The notes: a model not told the origin generated them from the sequence alone. Shown: positions 45,328 to 56,888, counted from the stretch's first letter. The stretch: DNA of 64,000 bases from Meconema thalassinum (GCA_946902985.2 OX336388.2:1702303978-1702367977), one strand, 5' to 3'. Made by a program: numbers and translations.

Positions 45328-46184
45328 TATCAGAGGAAAACCTAGGACTATTGCCATTGCGAAATGTTTCACCGTTTCAATATGGTTGTAAGTCACCTTT
45401 CACTTCAATAGCAGGTGCTACCGTGTCCCGCCCGGTGAACAGGTATGCATGGCAGGTTGCATATATTGCAATTCAGAGTTTATTTACTCAGGTTAGAACA
45501 ATAAAACTGTTCGGAGTGTAAGATTCACACACAAGTACAGTACATACGAAGGACAGGTAACGAACTAGTAAGAAGCAGATGAGGATGGTGGTGACTAAAT
45601 TACATTGTTAATAATTTATTACTAAAGTAAATCAACAAGATACCAGAAAACTTGGCACGAAATGCCTTGGAAATGTAGAGAGAAGTGGAAATAACTTATT
45701 GATATCCTTATAGTAAAGATAATTTTGAAGCCATTTTTCAAGTGTTGCCTTATTAACAATTAATATTATAGCTTTCAGTCGGTAAACACAAAATCATTCC
45801 AATACACTAGGCCTACATATAAATCTTAATCTCATGTATTTTATTTCAGGTTATTTTTCACATATTCCAGTAATTGAAATGATTTTTTGTCGACAGACTA
45901 AAAGTTATAATATTAATTAAATATTCTTTTGGCCTATAAGGAAATTATTAGAGATTTTGAATTTGATCAGGCGAGAAGAATCCTACAGGGTGACCAAAAC
46001 TCACTTCATTTCAACAAATAGGCTTTAATCTTAACAGCATTTGGGTGTCCTAGGTCTAGATCAGGGAAGCACGGAGGTAATTTAACCGCCCCACAATATC
46101 GAATCCCATGATCATTGACGAGTTCACAGAAAATTTAATAAATCTATCGCGGAGAGAATGATATGGAATTATTATTTTTTATAC
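45328..46184. other. AT-rich stretch with a small Penelope-type fragment
   Basis: 45715-45800 reads ttgaagccatttttcaagtg, ttgccttatt, then ctttcagtcggtaaacac, matching the start of the terminal units at 37835 and 51925. Nothing else recognised. Confidence 0.5.
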
Positions 46185-46505
46185 CGGGTGAGTTAGCCGT
46201 GGTCGTTACGGCATGACTGCTGGTAGTCGCTCACATCCGGGAGGCGAGGAGGTTCGAATCCCCCCACCGGCAACCTTGAAGATGGTATTTTGTGGTTTCC
46301 CATCTTCCTTCCAGGCAAATGCCGGGGTTGGTCCCTCACTATAGGCCACAGCCGCTACCTTCCAACTCCTCGTCCTTCCATTCCAACTTTCCTCCCCAAC
46401 GGTACTTGTAGCTCACCCATTGGATGTCCGTCTCGATGCAGCAACAAAACTGGCGAGCCGAACATATCCTCGGACACTCCCGGCACTAAAAGCCATACGC
46501 TAAAA
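46185..46505 (+). mobile_element. tRNA-derived SINE family M
   Basis: Head gggtgagttagccgtggtcg and ggaggttcgaatccccccac. The middle (ggtttcccatcttccttcca, gccgctaccttccaactcct) is related to family B; the 3' part with gatgcagcaacaaaactggc is its own. Confidence 0.75.
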
Positions 46506-46589
46506 AAATTATATATCTGGGAAAATATACATTTACCTCATCCTTAAGATGAATCTGTACAGTATTCTGCAAGTATGGGATCACACTAT

Positions 46590-46765
46590 CTCTAGACTGG
46601 ATAGACGAGTTGGTTCGAACACCACCGTCGGCCATCCTTGAAATGGTGTTCGAAGTTTCCTAATGTCAATTTCTCAAATACCGTGATGATACCTACTAAC
46701 TGGCCACGGCCGCATTCCTCCAACTCTTTGTCCTATTTCATTCATATCACCTCATCTTTTGATCG
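46590..46765 (+). mobile_element. SINE family B/M fragment
   Basis: gttggttcgaacaccacc, ggccatccttgaaatggtgt, ggccacggccgcattcctcc. Confidence 0.6.
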
Positions 46766-47572
46766 CGTAGAAACACGTGTAGTAAGGGGTAGACATACAT
46801 ACATATCAAACATTTATGGTATTCTTGGAACCGAAGTGGAATGCCAGTTGCTTGTTGCTTTAATTCTGGACCTGAAAGTAGCTCTTATTGAGTTTTGGAC
46901 TCAAGTGTGGTGATACTTGAACATACACAAGAGGTTCTTATGTACTTTTCTTATAGCACAATGCAGCCGACTAACTCCCTTGCTCGACTGGTTGCCGCTC
47001 TGCAGGCGTGTGTGCCCATCAGATTTAGAACGTTGTGCTGTGTGGCTTATGTATTTGCTCTCACCCACTTCACTGGAAGACAAGCTTTCTATTACTCGAC
47101 TCACATCCCTGCCACAGTATTCTCCGTAAGTTTATTTTCACACATTCCTCGAAGGAAATTGCAGTGGGAGTTGCAATAGATAAGTCTCCCTGGGAAAAAT
47201 TCAATTTGTAAGCTGGTGAAGGCATTCACGGCCGGATGAAGAAATTTCAGAACGGCTTTTCGGATGGTTAGGTCATGTTAAACGTTGCTTGATAAATGAT
47301 GTTCCCCCCAGCAAGTGTGGCAAGAGTGCCATCTTCAAATATTTGTTCTGAATGTTTTGAAGTGACACTTGCCTGTGGTTTATACTGTATAAGCTATTGG
47401 AATGTTCTAGAATTAACACGACTCGTGAATGGATTCTGGTTGACAGTACTCTTGCTTCCCTCCCATGTGGCGATGTTATATTATACTCTTTTGAGTTGGA
47501 CTACTGGTCAAAACATCCCTCTGCGAATTACCGTCGATCGCCGAAGGTTGGGTCTTGGTCAGTAGGGTATGT
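46766..47572. other. nothing recognised beyond one old repeat
   Basis: 47245-47355 resembles 27365-27470. Several overlapping open frames of 60-94 codons lack family signatures. Confidence 0.35.
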
Positions 47573-47807
47573 GTCCGGCTCCGCGGCTAACTGGTTAGCG
47601 CACTAGGCTTTGGCCCAAAGTGCCCCGGGTTCGATTCCTGGCCGAGCCATCAGGGATTTTAATCTCCTGGGGTTAATTCCCGTGGCTCGGGGACTGGCCG
47701 TATGTGCCGTCTTCATCACATCGTCTCATTACGACGCGCAGGTCGCCCACGGGCGTCAACTACAAAGACCTGCACTCGGCCTCTCCGGAGTCCACACGAT
47801 CATAATA
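47573..47807 (+). mobile_element. SINE family D with target duplication
   Basis: Head ggctccgcggctaactggtt and B-box ccgggttcgattcctggc; body with ctcattacgacgcgcaggtc. Duplication agtagggtatgt / agtagggtaggt at 47561-47572 and 47808-47819. Confidence 0.88.
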
Positions 47808-47875
47808 AGTAGGGTAGGTTTCCATATCTGTTAATGTTCGGCTTGTCGTTTTTATTTGAATGTTTTCCGCTTCGT

Positions 47876-48155
47876 TGCGCAGTGGCTAGCATTCATGGCT
47901 GTCACCGCGGAGGCCCGGTTCGATTCCTGGCTCTGCCAAGACATTTAATTCTAGTCTGAGGGTTGGAACGGGATACAATCAGTCTCGTGAGAAACAACTG
48001 AGAAGAGGCGGGTTCGATTCCTACCTCAGCCATCCTGGAAGTGGCTTTTCGTGATATCTAATCTAGGAAAAGTCTAATTTAAGTCCACAGCCACTTCCTA
48101 CCCAAATCCCACCCTAATTACACGTGCAGGATGTTGCAGTGCCTCTAAATAATCA
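47876..48155 (+). mobile_element. SINE family B, head and middle
   Basis: First box gcccggttcgattcctggct (about 47920-47935), second box cgggttcgattcctacctca (48010-48029), then a body with gtccacagccacttcctacc. A micro-insertion follows at 48156. Confidence 0.85.
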
Positions 48156-48210
48156 GGGGCATATGACCTCGTAGTTCTGCTCATTGAAACCTCAATAAGT
48201 AACTAACTAA
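48156..48210 (+). mobile_element. 55-bp stem-loop retro-insertion with (AACT)n tail
   Basis: Exact 14-bp duplication cctctaaataatca at 48142-48155 and 48211-48224. The insert starts ggggc at the stem base, shares atgacctcgtagtt with the copy at 25545-25599, and ends aactaactaa. The 3' stem strand is mutated (gctca). Confidence 0.88.
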
Positions 48211-48224
48211 CCTCTAAATAATCA

Positions 48225-48722
48225 ACAACAGCTTCTTCTAGATTTTAAGTTGGTTATACTGTAAGTCAGTAGTTAGCTGTTGTCATTTTCATAATCATGG
48301 TCGTTATCATACATACTCGTAGATGCAGATGTCCTAGAATGTTTCGACCCTTAAAACAATCACCACAATCACCAGAGTCGCCAAAGTATACGCGACTGCA
48401 GACCAAGATGCCGCAAGCCAATAAAATGAAACATCAAAATGTTTCTCTACACAGTATAAAACAAATTCCCCGATTCTTGGACGTAACGGGTAATCTCGAG
48501 AACCACTGGATGGATTGTGATGCGATTTTCACCATTGTGAAAAGGATTTATCAAGGAAGGTTTCTGTAGAAAAAAACATTCATTTATGACCAAATGAAGC
48601 CGAGCAGTAACGATTTAAGTGAATCGAGTCGACGAAAAACCTGCTGTCCGTGCGCCTTTTAAGCTTACGCTGGATAAACCGTTAAAAGTTTCTATATACT
48701 ATGAGTGTAAGAATTGTTCAGC
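48225..48722. other. nothing recognised
   Basis: A 90-codon open frame (48297-48569) is unassigned. Confidence 0.35.
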
Positions 48723-48724
48723 AT

Positions 48725-48966
48725 GGAAAGTAAAGCGGTAACGTTCTCGCCTGCGGTGTCCAAGGATGCAGGTTGAACACTGGCGCAGTCAGTTGGCAAA
48801 TGCGAGGGAGCCGTGTCAGTAGATTTACTAGTACGTTAAAGATCCCCTTCGGGACAAAATTCTGGCACCCCTACGTCTCTAAAAACCTCAGTAGTTAAAA
48901 AGGTCGTTAAGCCAATAACATTATTATTATTATTATTATTAATATTATTATTATTATTATTATTAT
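48725..48966 (+). mobile_element. SINE family F with (ATT)n tail
   Basis: Head aaagcggtaacgttctcgcc, gcaggttgaacactggcgca; body gcgagggagccgtgtcagta and cgttaaagatccccttcggg; tail at 48921-48966. Confidence 0.85.
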
Positions 48967-49225
48967 GTGTCATTGTGATGACTGTACAAGTGTTTATATT
49001 TGTAATCATGGCTAGGATTTGTATAGGAGGTGACCGTGATCTTAATTTAGCTACTATCCTAGCATTTGCCTTGAGTAGAAGAGGAGAAATCACTGCAAAC
49101 CACTTTTAGGATGTCTAAGTTGGGAATCGAACTCATCTCCTCATGAGGCTGAGTGTACCCCGTTCCAGCACTCAGACCAGAATTAAATATCTTGGCAGAG
49201 CCGGGAATCGAACCAGGAACTCCAC
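48967..49225 (-). mobile_element. SINE family B, reverse
   Basis: Remnant tail (tgtcattgtgatgactgtac) at left, then boxes gggaatcgaactcatc (about 49122) and gggaatcgaaccagg (about 49202). Confidence 0.82.
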
Positions 49226-49621
49226 GAGTCATCACAGAAACACCGATTACCAAATTGAACACACCGATGTACACGGGGAGGGGAAGCAGATGACCTGGCT
49301 GTTCGTGATCTTATATCAATAGAAACAAGTATTCGGGGCTGATGAATAATATGTCCCAGGCCTCTAATACGAAATAGCAACAACACTTTTGCCATTTAGA
49401 ACACAGAGTAGAGAAATTAAGTATAGGAACACCGAATAGGTTAATTTACTGCGCTTTGCTGGCCACAGCCAAGTGCCCTCTGTATATACAGGAGACCCGC
49501 GCTCTGACATGGAACCTTCGCCCTGTTGTATTTTTTGATGTGTAACATCTTTCCGCTCGGTTACTGGATAGTTTTGTGGGAGTGATTTTGAAAATTGGGG
49601 ACGCAAGTGGATCGGAATGAT
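49226..49621. other. nothing recognised
   Basis: No shared repeat; open frames on the minus strand are unassigned. Confidence 0.35.
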
Positions 49622-49765
49622 CGAGCTGGCAGTGGTGGACAACGGAAGTATGCACTGCCCACTCGATCGATCGAATGGGAGTGTGCCCTAGCTGGCAGTG
49701 GTGGATCGAACGGAAGTATAAGACGCACTGCCAACTCGATCGATCGATCCAGCTGGCACTGGTAA
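49622..49765. repeat. tandem repeat of about 61-66 bp, 2.3 copies, GATC-rich
   Basis: Units start agctggcagtgg (49624, 49690) and partly again agctggcactgg (49751). Each contains ctcgatcgatcga and cactgcc, the latter complementary to ggcagtg at the unit start, so each unit can fold. Confidence 0.8.
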
Positions 49766-49769
49766 GAGA

Positions 49770-51599
49770 AACAATCAGCGCGCGGTGTTGAAAATTGATA
49801 CCATGACGCACTCTCCGCCATGTGGAATGTATATGACATACTGAACGGAAAACGCTCATGCGAACTCTGGTGTCAAGTGATTTAAACAAATGACATGGTA
49901 CATGTTCGAACGTCTTCGTATCAGTATTTAAATGGTAAAATGCCTTAATATCAAACATTGTAAGTAGTCGGCATTGCATTGGCTTAAGGCATTTTAAACT
50001 CAATGTCACTCAGGAACATTATCGAAACAAGAAAAATATAAATGAAACTTAATTCCGTAATGCAGTATTATTGGAACGTGGAAATAAGTCACCATCTTGT
50101 GCACAAGATTTGCGTAGTCGAAATAGCCGTGGGGTTATTACGTATGACTGTGAATCTAGAGATCTAGGGTTCGAATCCTGGGTGGGGTAGGTATTTTTGC
50201 TACCATATTATCATTTTAAACGATATTTCTCACATCAATATGACTCATTTTAACAGAATCCATATGAAATTACGGGTTGGTCTGTGAATCAAGAGGACCT
50301 GTTTATAAGGAATTTAAGGTTATGAGTGGTTTCGCGTCTATTAATCTAGTTGATCCATATCGTATTCTTTATTTAGACTAGTGCTGGTGGAAGCTACAAA
50401 TCATCTAATAAAATGAGTTCCGTATTATAAACTACAATATCTGTAAAACACTCCCTTTTACAATAGATTAATATTTGTGCCAATAATAGTATAAAATACC
50501 GGTGTATCAACAATTTCACGTGAGGTTTCTTCTAAGTCAGATGTTACACATCATATGCGACAACTGTAAGGCTCGTAATTTTTTATTCATTCAGTTTATA
50601 TCGGACAGTGAATTGTGACGGAAGCTGAACGATTAACAGCATCACATCCCAAATAACCAGCTAAGTACTTTAATCCATATTCAAGATTACGAAAAAAAAA
50701 AATATCTGAAGGGAACCGGGAAGTGTGAAGCGACAGAAAAGTGCTGCTTCCTATATTTGAAAGTGTATATCACAAAGTATTTCAGATATTTCCTTAAAGC
50801 TTTCCTGAAATGCAAATTCCACTTCTGCAATTACAGTGTACGTAGAGGGTTTCAGTTTCCTGTAGCTTGTGGTTGGCAGTAAAACAGCAGTAATGTTCAC
50901 AGAAAGACCGAAGTATTTTTCAAATAATTGTCATTTGCAGGTACGATTTTCTCAAAACCTATTAGGTAAATCTAGATGAAACTTGGTATGTTGATTTAAA
51001 CCTATATTGTCTATGTGTTGTAGTAAAATTATTCGTATATCTTTATTGGTTGTTGAAACCCAGACTGAGAACTACTAATATTTTTACTGAAAATAAAAGT
51101 ATGTAGCTATGATTAACAAAAGTATTATTGCATTCCTTTCTAAACACACCAGAGTAACAATTTTACTTCAGAGGCTCAAGATTTGTTTACAACAATATGT
51201 CTGTAAAATTACTTGAATGGCTGTCTAGTAGTTTCTGAGAAAATGTTACATGAAAATAGCAATTATTTTAGAAAATATTTAAGACTTTCTATGAAAATTG
51301 CTACGTTTTTTTTACAATTTACAGCACACGAAACCCTGTACATATAATTACAAAGGTATCGTTTACATTTCAGGAAAGTTTTAAGGACATATCTGAAATA
51401 CTTTGAGATGTACACTGCCAAATAATGGATGCTGTTCCCTTCTGACACTTCACACGGTTCCCTTCATGTATTATTTTTTCGTGAACTATTAAAATTTGTC
51501 GATAAGGATCACTTTGGGTATACATGGTTATTTTAATGTATCTTCGTCCATATTCAAGTTACCGTAGATCACCACCCTAACCATTACAGATATCACAAT
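49770..51599. other. AT-rich stretch, one tRNA-like relic
   Basis: At 50120-50192 a tRNA-like head (aatagccgtggggttattac, gggttcgaatcctgg) resembles a SINE promoter without a body. No gene was recognised elsewhere. Confidence 0.45.
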
Positions 51600-51925
51600 A
51601 AACAATTAAACTTGGAGGTCAATAGCCACTAACATTATATCAAAACAAAAATCACATGCTAACAAACCTGACAAGTGAACAATAAATAATATATATATTG
51701 TCTATATTATCTTAACCCACATATTCGCAGACTTGGATTAGTAGCCTGAGTGAAAAGGATCCGATGATGACGATCGAAACTGGCCTTGCAAGGGTATCAA
51801 TTAATCTCATGTAATGTTTTTCAGGTGTAGGAAATGACACCCATTACAATTTGTTACAGTTATGTTGACCGACTGAAAAGCATTTACATTCCATTTACTA
51901 AGGTAACACTGTAAAATGGCTTCCA
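51600..51925 (+). mobile_element. Penelope-type terminal unit, decayed hammerhead
   Basis: Opposite orientation to 37835-38175. Contains ggat-ccgatga, cgatc, gaaac-tg (51757-51790), then aattaatctcatgtaatg, acattccatttactaaggta and acactgtaaaatggcttcc. The core reads CCGATGA instead of CTGATGA, stem II is shortened and the cleavage triplet reads GCC: predicted inactive. Confidence 0.7.
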
Positions 51926-51934
51926 ATACGATAC

Positions 51935-52330
51935 ATATTTGGGGTACGTTGAATCAATGATTTCTCTGTGTGTTGTCCTTAGTGCCCAGTATCTGTTCAT
52001 TCTTTCCGATCTTATTTTCCTCTCTTCTTCCGAGATGATGGGTTTGGATTTTAGTGTAGTTTTTCGATTGAGTTGGGAATTTTCTGTAATTTTAATTCTA
52101 CTGGGTCTTTTTCAGTGTCCTTAAACCATGTGGGTTTTGTTTTGCGGTTGTGGAAGAAATCAAAGATATGTTTAGTGAATCTATTCGAGTTCATTCTGAG
52201 AAAATTATTATTTTATTTATATTATTTTATCGATTGTTCCCCTTTAGGAAAGCGATTGAACTTGAATTCGCAATTTCATCTTCGGGCGTTTTACCTCTTT
52301 TCTTCTCAAAATATCCGACAAGATTATTAT
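51935..52330 (-). pseudogene. LINE ORF2 extreme C-terminus
   Basis: The minus strand reads MNSNRFTKHIFDFFHNRK, TKPTWFKDTEKDPVELKLQ, then after frame changes KKRGKIRSERMNRYWALR. It matches the tail of insect non-LTR ORF2 proteins (RLTKQIFDYF, a KxxxxWxxEIEKDL block and an ERMKxYW end), the same class as 24045-24545. Broken by frameshifts; no RT core is present. Confidence 0.7.
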
Positions 52331-52649
52331 TATTATTATTATTATGATTATCTTTATTTCCTCATGGATATGGTGAGTCTCAACATGCAATAAACGAGCT
52401 TATAATTATTACTGGGATAAAAATAATCGGACTATGTGACATGTAGACTAACCTATCTAGTAACACTGCCTTCTAAATTCTGGCGATCAGATGTTTCATT
52501 TTTAGTTCCTCCAGACCCGTTACCACAGCCTTTGAAACAACTCCCATTGCTTACATCACCAATGTTAGAATTATCACAGTTTACTTGCCTCATCTTTATT
52601 ATTAATTGTTATTATTATTATTTTATTATTATTATTACTATTATTTCCC

Positions 52650-52812
52650 GGTCAGTGCATGTGAGATTTTCAAAAGTGAAATGCTATGCCCTGTGGTTCG
52701 GATTCCACGTAAAAAGGAGGCTCAGTGGCTCATGATCGCGAGATTAACGGTCATGTAAAGCTACAAACTCCTTCCTTCCTTCCTCCCCTCCTTCCTTCCC
52801 TCCTTCCTTACT
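52650..52812 (+). mobile_element. SINE family C, head missing, (CCTT)n end
   Basis: cccggtcagtgcatgtgaga, ttccacgtaaaaaggaggct, gatcgcgagattaacggtca; followed by (CCTT)n at 52766-52812. Confidence 0.8.
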
Positions 52813-52819
52813 ATTACGA

Positions 52820-53300
52820 TATGAGCTAGGCGTTGAATTGCAATCTGAAGTACACTTACCTAGGTAAAAGTAGGCCGAGCAAGGTAGAGTGGTTTAGTGG
52901 TGGTTTAATCTGTATGTACGCAGCTTCTCCATATCTCATCATCTCATGGGCCTCTTCTCTTGCATTGCCTCTCCTTGCCGCTCGACTAGTGACGTCATAC
53001 ACATATCGACCGTCAGCGGCGCGCCTAGCATTCTCACTTCCCTCTCTACAATTGACCTACGATTTGAATTACCTCCTGACATTTCATTGACAATTTCTCC
53101 CTTATTCTCAGATAGAGGAATGTCAATCTTTATATGGGTAGAAATCTCAAATAGAGCCCCAAGTTTTGTTTTAAATAAAACTAACACTGAAAAAGGATCA
53201 TTACTGTATTTGCTCCATCTTGCGGGAATATCAAAATTCTTCATGGATTCGTATTGACGACAATATGTTATATAATGTTTAAAATTATATAAACAATTTC
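52820..53300. other. unassigned stretch with open frame
   Basis: A 156-codon minus-strand frame (52939-53409) and a 103-codon plus-strand frame (52946-53257) overlap. Neither matches a family I know. Confidence 0.3.
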
Positions 53301-53305
53301 GCCCA

Positions 53306-53427
53306 GTCAATACCTTCAAATTGCTAGTTTTTATGATTTTTGTAAGGCTGATGAAGAATACCAAAAATTCGATTAGGCCCCGAAACATGTACTGATTCTT
53401 TGAATACAAGCAATTTGAAAGTATTGA
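53306..53427 (+). ncRNA. extended hammerhead-like retroelement end
   Basis: CTGATGA at 53348-53354 and GAAAC-AT-GTA at 53382-53391 are enclosed by a 19-bp inverted repeat (53306-53324 and 53409-53427, 18 of 19 complementary), which would form a distal stem I. The region between the cores no longer makes a stem II. Interpreted as a decayed hammerhead of a second Penelope-like family. Confidence 0.5.
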
Positions 53428-53429
53428 AT

Positions 53430-54584
53430 AGGCGGAAAATTTTATGTAATTTTATATTACATATACTGTATTTCTACATATTGTAACTTGTGGTTACAAA
53501 GTTCATTTTCTTCGAATTGTCACAGTACATTTTCTTATGTGACTTTGAGGTTAGGATTATGGCTACTCTTTGCTGGTGGGATATTTTATAGCAGGCCTTA
53601 GCGCTGGTCATAGAGATTCCTTGAAATAGTACATCAGTGAGGTGGAAGTGGGCCATGATCAATTAAGTTTCATATCTCTTTAGACTTTCTTTTTAAGGGA
53701 GTGTTTCGTTTTTTTAATAGGAGTGTAGATTCTTGTTTGTAAGTGAATTATCTGTGGAGTTTTCTATGGAGATTGTAGGAAGTTTTTTTGTGATATAAAA
53801 AAAGATAGGATTTTACTAAGATAGTGTTAGGTCTGATTAATGTTTGGCAAGAGGTAAATGATATTGGCTTAGGAGTGAGTTGTTGAATGGAGAAAAAAGT
53901 AGATTAGGTAGGGAATGAAGTACTGATTTGGATAAAGAAGAATGGAATTGGTTATATGTTTTAGATTATGAGAGTGGCTGTTAGTTGTGATATAAAATAA
54001 ATTGAGAAGAGAAGAAAATAAATGTTCATAGTAAAAATTCCCTTGTGGTGTTAACAACCACTACCCCCGAAGAAAGAACTCGTAATGTTACAATATTGTC
54101 ATGACTGATTTATCCAAACCAGGCATGGGCGCCAACTTGGAGAGGGGGCACATTTTGTCCCCTAAATTTATAGAGCATGTGCCATCGCCCCCTGTAATAT
54201 CACTGAAAGGATCTGAATCTCCATTTGATTCTCTTCAAATTATTAATGTATACATTCTTATAAACCCCCAATCTGTTAATGTTATTATTCCGTCAATTTC
54301 TTTGAAATATTAGCTAGCCAGAGGAGGTTGGAAATTGTTATTTCAGTTGTTAGTCATTGTGGCACAAAATCTCACGAAAGGCGTGGCGCAACTGACCTAA
54401 CGTGGTTGTTTCTCCAAATGTATTACACTAAAGGCAGTTATTCTACTACTTGGCCTAGTTGGCTCGGGCAAGAAAAGCATTTCCGCAAACGAGAAATCTG
54501 TTGACATCAAATATAGATTTAGATATTAGAAATAACTTTTAAGCCTTTGTTTGGAACGTGGCACTCGATGGAAGTGAAACTTGG
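53430..54584. other. nothing recognised
   Basis: AT-rich; no domain-bearing frames or shared repeats seen. Confidence 0.4.
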
Positions 54585-54993
54585 ACTGGTTGGTTGGTTG
54601 GTTCCTCAGTTTAGGGGCCGCGACAACGCGGTCGTGTAGCCCCGTGTACTTTGGGTGTGTGTAGAATCTGTCTGATAACCGGTGTTAATTGTGATGGCTG
54701 TATTAGTTTGTGTTATCTGTGATTCAGGTAAGGACTGCAGACATTCATTTTCGAGTAGCCTACTTCCCACTTTTGCTACCAAATGCTACCGTCAACGACA
54801 TATAGTTGTGAACTTGGTTACTAGATACCACTGCAATTTGCCCCTGGTGGTGAACTTTGGAACTAATAGAGCGTTAACCAAATCTAACATACATTTTACT
54901 TCACTCAATTGTAGTTAGTGGAAGGTTCTTTTACATGACATAAATCTATTACATTGGCCCGCCGGCTTACTGAAGGATTTTTAACGCTCTTAA
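54585..54993 (-). mobile_element. SINE family A, 5'-truncated
   Basis: Full tail and body; the tRNA head and part of the gaaggaaggtat block are missing. It ends abruptly at the start of the helicase fragment (about 54994). Confidence 0.82.
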
Positions 54994-55606
54994 TTCATCA
55001 ATGTGTGTGAATCGATTACTAAAGGATATTATACGTAACGACATTATTCCTTTTTGTGGGAAAGTTATTCTTCTTGGAGGAGACTTCAGGCACGTTTTGC
55101 TCGTAGTGCCGCATGCTTCTCGCCATACAGTTATTCACAATTGTATCAAATGCTCTTCTCTCTGCCCCTTCTCCAAAATACGCCGCTTGCATAAAAACAT
55201 GCGATGGAAACCAGATGAAATGGAATTTTCTAATTATTTGCAACATGTTAAAAACGATTACTCTTTTGTGGATGGTGAGGAATCAAATGTTACTGAATTA
55301 CCAGCTAGAATTTCAACACATGAGGGTATCGTGACAGATTTGCGGCGATACATTCACTTCTGCGAAGGGTATAATACCTTTATCGAAACTTGCATTCCTA
55401 CACCAGAAAAAAAAATGAACAATGTAATGATATTAATTTAAAAGCCAATGAACTTATATCCAGTAGTTCAAACACATACATCATAGTTCAAAGATTAAAT
55501 ACTGAAGATGAAAGCCAGCTAATTCATTTCCATACTACAGAATTCTTCAATTCCTTGGAATTAAGTGATTCGCCTCCACATACTCCAAACGTTTGAGCCA
55601 TAGTTA

Positions 55607-56102
55607 TCTTTCTTTTCTTTCTTAGTCGTTTACCCTCCAGGTTGGTGGAACCCACGGACTCAGCGAGGGAACTCACCACTACCGCCTCTACGGGCAGTGT
55701 CCTGGAGCTGGGAACATCGAATTGGAAGGGATACAACTGGTGAGGTGTGATTGGCACCTCGCCCAGGCGGCCTCACATGCAAAGCGAACAGGGGCCTCAT
55801 GAGGGAAGGTAATCGATGGTCAGGATGGATAGGCAAGGAAGAGGGAAGGAGGTGGCCGTGGCCTTGAAGAAGGTACCATCCTGGCATTTGCCCGAATACG
55901 AAGTGGGAAACCACGGAAAACCACTTCGAGGATGGCTGAGGTGGGAATCGAACCCCCTCTACTCATTTGGAATAACCGAGGCTGAGTAGACCCCGTTGCA
56001 GTCCTCAGACCACTTTTCAAATTTCGTGGCAGAGCCGGGAATCGAACCCAGGACCTCCGGGACGGCAGCTAACTATGCTGACCGCTACGCTACGGAGGCG
56101 AC
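55607..56102 (-). mobile_element. SINE family B, long full-length copy in the helicase
   Basis: Exact 14-bp duplication ttgagccatagtta at 55593-55606 and 56103-56116. Pyrimidine tail at 55607-55621. Boxes gggaatcgaaccccctc (about 55946) and gggaatcgaacccagg (about 56037). This variant's 3' half differs from the shared A/B tail and matches 2713-2988. Confidence 0.95.
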
Positions 56103-56344
56103 TTGAGCCATAGTTACGCTCCTTAGAAATCTGAACGTTTCCTAAGGGCTCCTATATGGAACCATATTACTGGTAAGAAATATGTAAGAAATTTCTGGGA
56201 TTTGGATATAATAAGTGCAGAGCTCTAATCCTACGACTTGATTTAACACCTTCCGAAAAAAAAACTTACAGTACATTTTCTTTTAAGAGGCAACAATTTC
56301 CAATTCGCTTGGCATACTTTATCACAATCAATGAGCTAGAACGT

Positions 56345-56674
56345 GAGCCTCCGTGGCTTAGGCGGCAGCACGCCGGCCTCTCACCGCTGGGTCCGTGGTT
56401 CAAATCCCGGCCACTCCATGTGAGATTTGTGCTGGACAAAGCGGAGGCAGACAGGTTTTTCTCCGGGTACTCCGGTTTTCCATGTCACAAATTTTATTCC
56501 AGCAACGCTCTCCACTCTCATTTCATTTCATCTGTCATTCATTTAATCATTGCCCCAGGGGAGTGCCACAGGCTTCGGCAGCCGGCACAGTTCATATCCT
56601 CGCCGCTAGATGGGGGTTTCATTTATTCCATTCCCTGACCCGGTCGGACGACTGGAAACAGGCTGTGGATTTTT
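56345..56674 (+). mobile_element. SINE family K in the helicase
   Basis: Head gagcctccgtggcttaggcg, B-box gtggttcaaatcccggc; body gtgccacaggcttcggcagc; T-rich end. 17-bp duplication tcaatgagctagaacgt / tcaataagctaaaacgt (two differences) at 56328-56344 and 56675-56691. Confidence 0.93.
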
Positions 56675-56860
56675 TCAATAAGCTAAAACGTATAGGTCTC
56701 TATTTACCTCATCAAGTTTTCAGTCATGGCCAACAGTATGTTGCAATGCAGAGAGTGCAATCTTTTGATGCCCTTAAAGTTGCAATAGTGCCAAAAGGTA
56801 ATCGTACAAAGAATGTAACTTAATATAAGAAACTTCTTCAGTAAATATTTTTTCCATTGT

Positions 56861-56888
56861 CCGTCATGTTTTGACGAGTTTCAACTAG
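56861..56888 (+). mobile_element. candidate Helitron 3' terminus
   Basis: Hairpin CGTCA-tgttt-TGACG (56862-56876), 8 bases, then CTAG (56885-56888) followed by T. It lies 40-66 bp after the helicase stop on the same strand, which is where a Helitron 3' end should be. Confidence 0.65.

Larger units (their letters stand above)
54994..56822 (+). pseudogene. PIF1-type (Helitron) helicase, split by two SINEs
   Basis: Helicase that would unwind DNA in rolling-circle transposition. Segment 1 (54994-55592): NRLLKDIIRNDIIPFCGKVI, LLGGDFRHVL, FSKIRRLHKNMRW, then after a frameshift near 55420 LKANELIS and EFFNSLELSDSPPHTPN. Segment 2 (56117-56328): degraded, with LTPSEK, FKRQQFPIRLAYFITINELE. Segment 3 (56692-56822): RIGLYLPHQVFSHGQQYVAM, QRVQSFDALKVAIVPKGNRT and a stop. 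The order of GGDFRQ, LTxNMR, RxQFPxRLAF, FSHGQ-YVA-SRV and SFDxLKV is that of Helitron PIF1 helicases. The N-terminal Walker A part and Rep nuclease are absent. SINE B (55607-56102) and SINE K (56345-56674) separate the segments. Confidence 0.88.

Noticed and set aside
47245..47355. Possible duplicated gene segment shared with 27365-27470
   Set aside because: Only scattered phrases agree and no common open frame exists; noted as an old unclassified repeat.
49446..50009. 187-codon minus-strand open frame
   Set aside because: It runs through the GATC-rich tandem repeat, whose units extend the frame. No domain is recognised.
52939..53409. 156-codon minus-strand open frame
   Set aside because: Long for chance but without any family signature, overlapping an equally open plus-strand frame and running through the hammerhead-like retroelement end.
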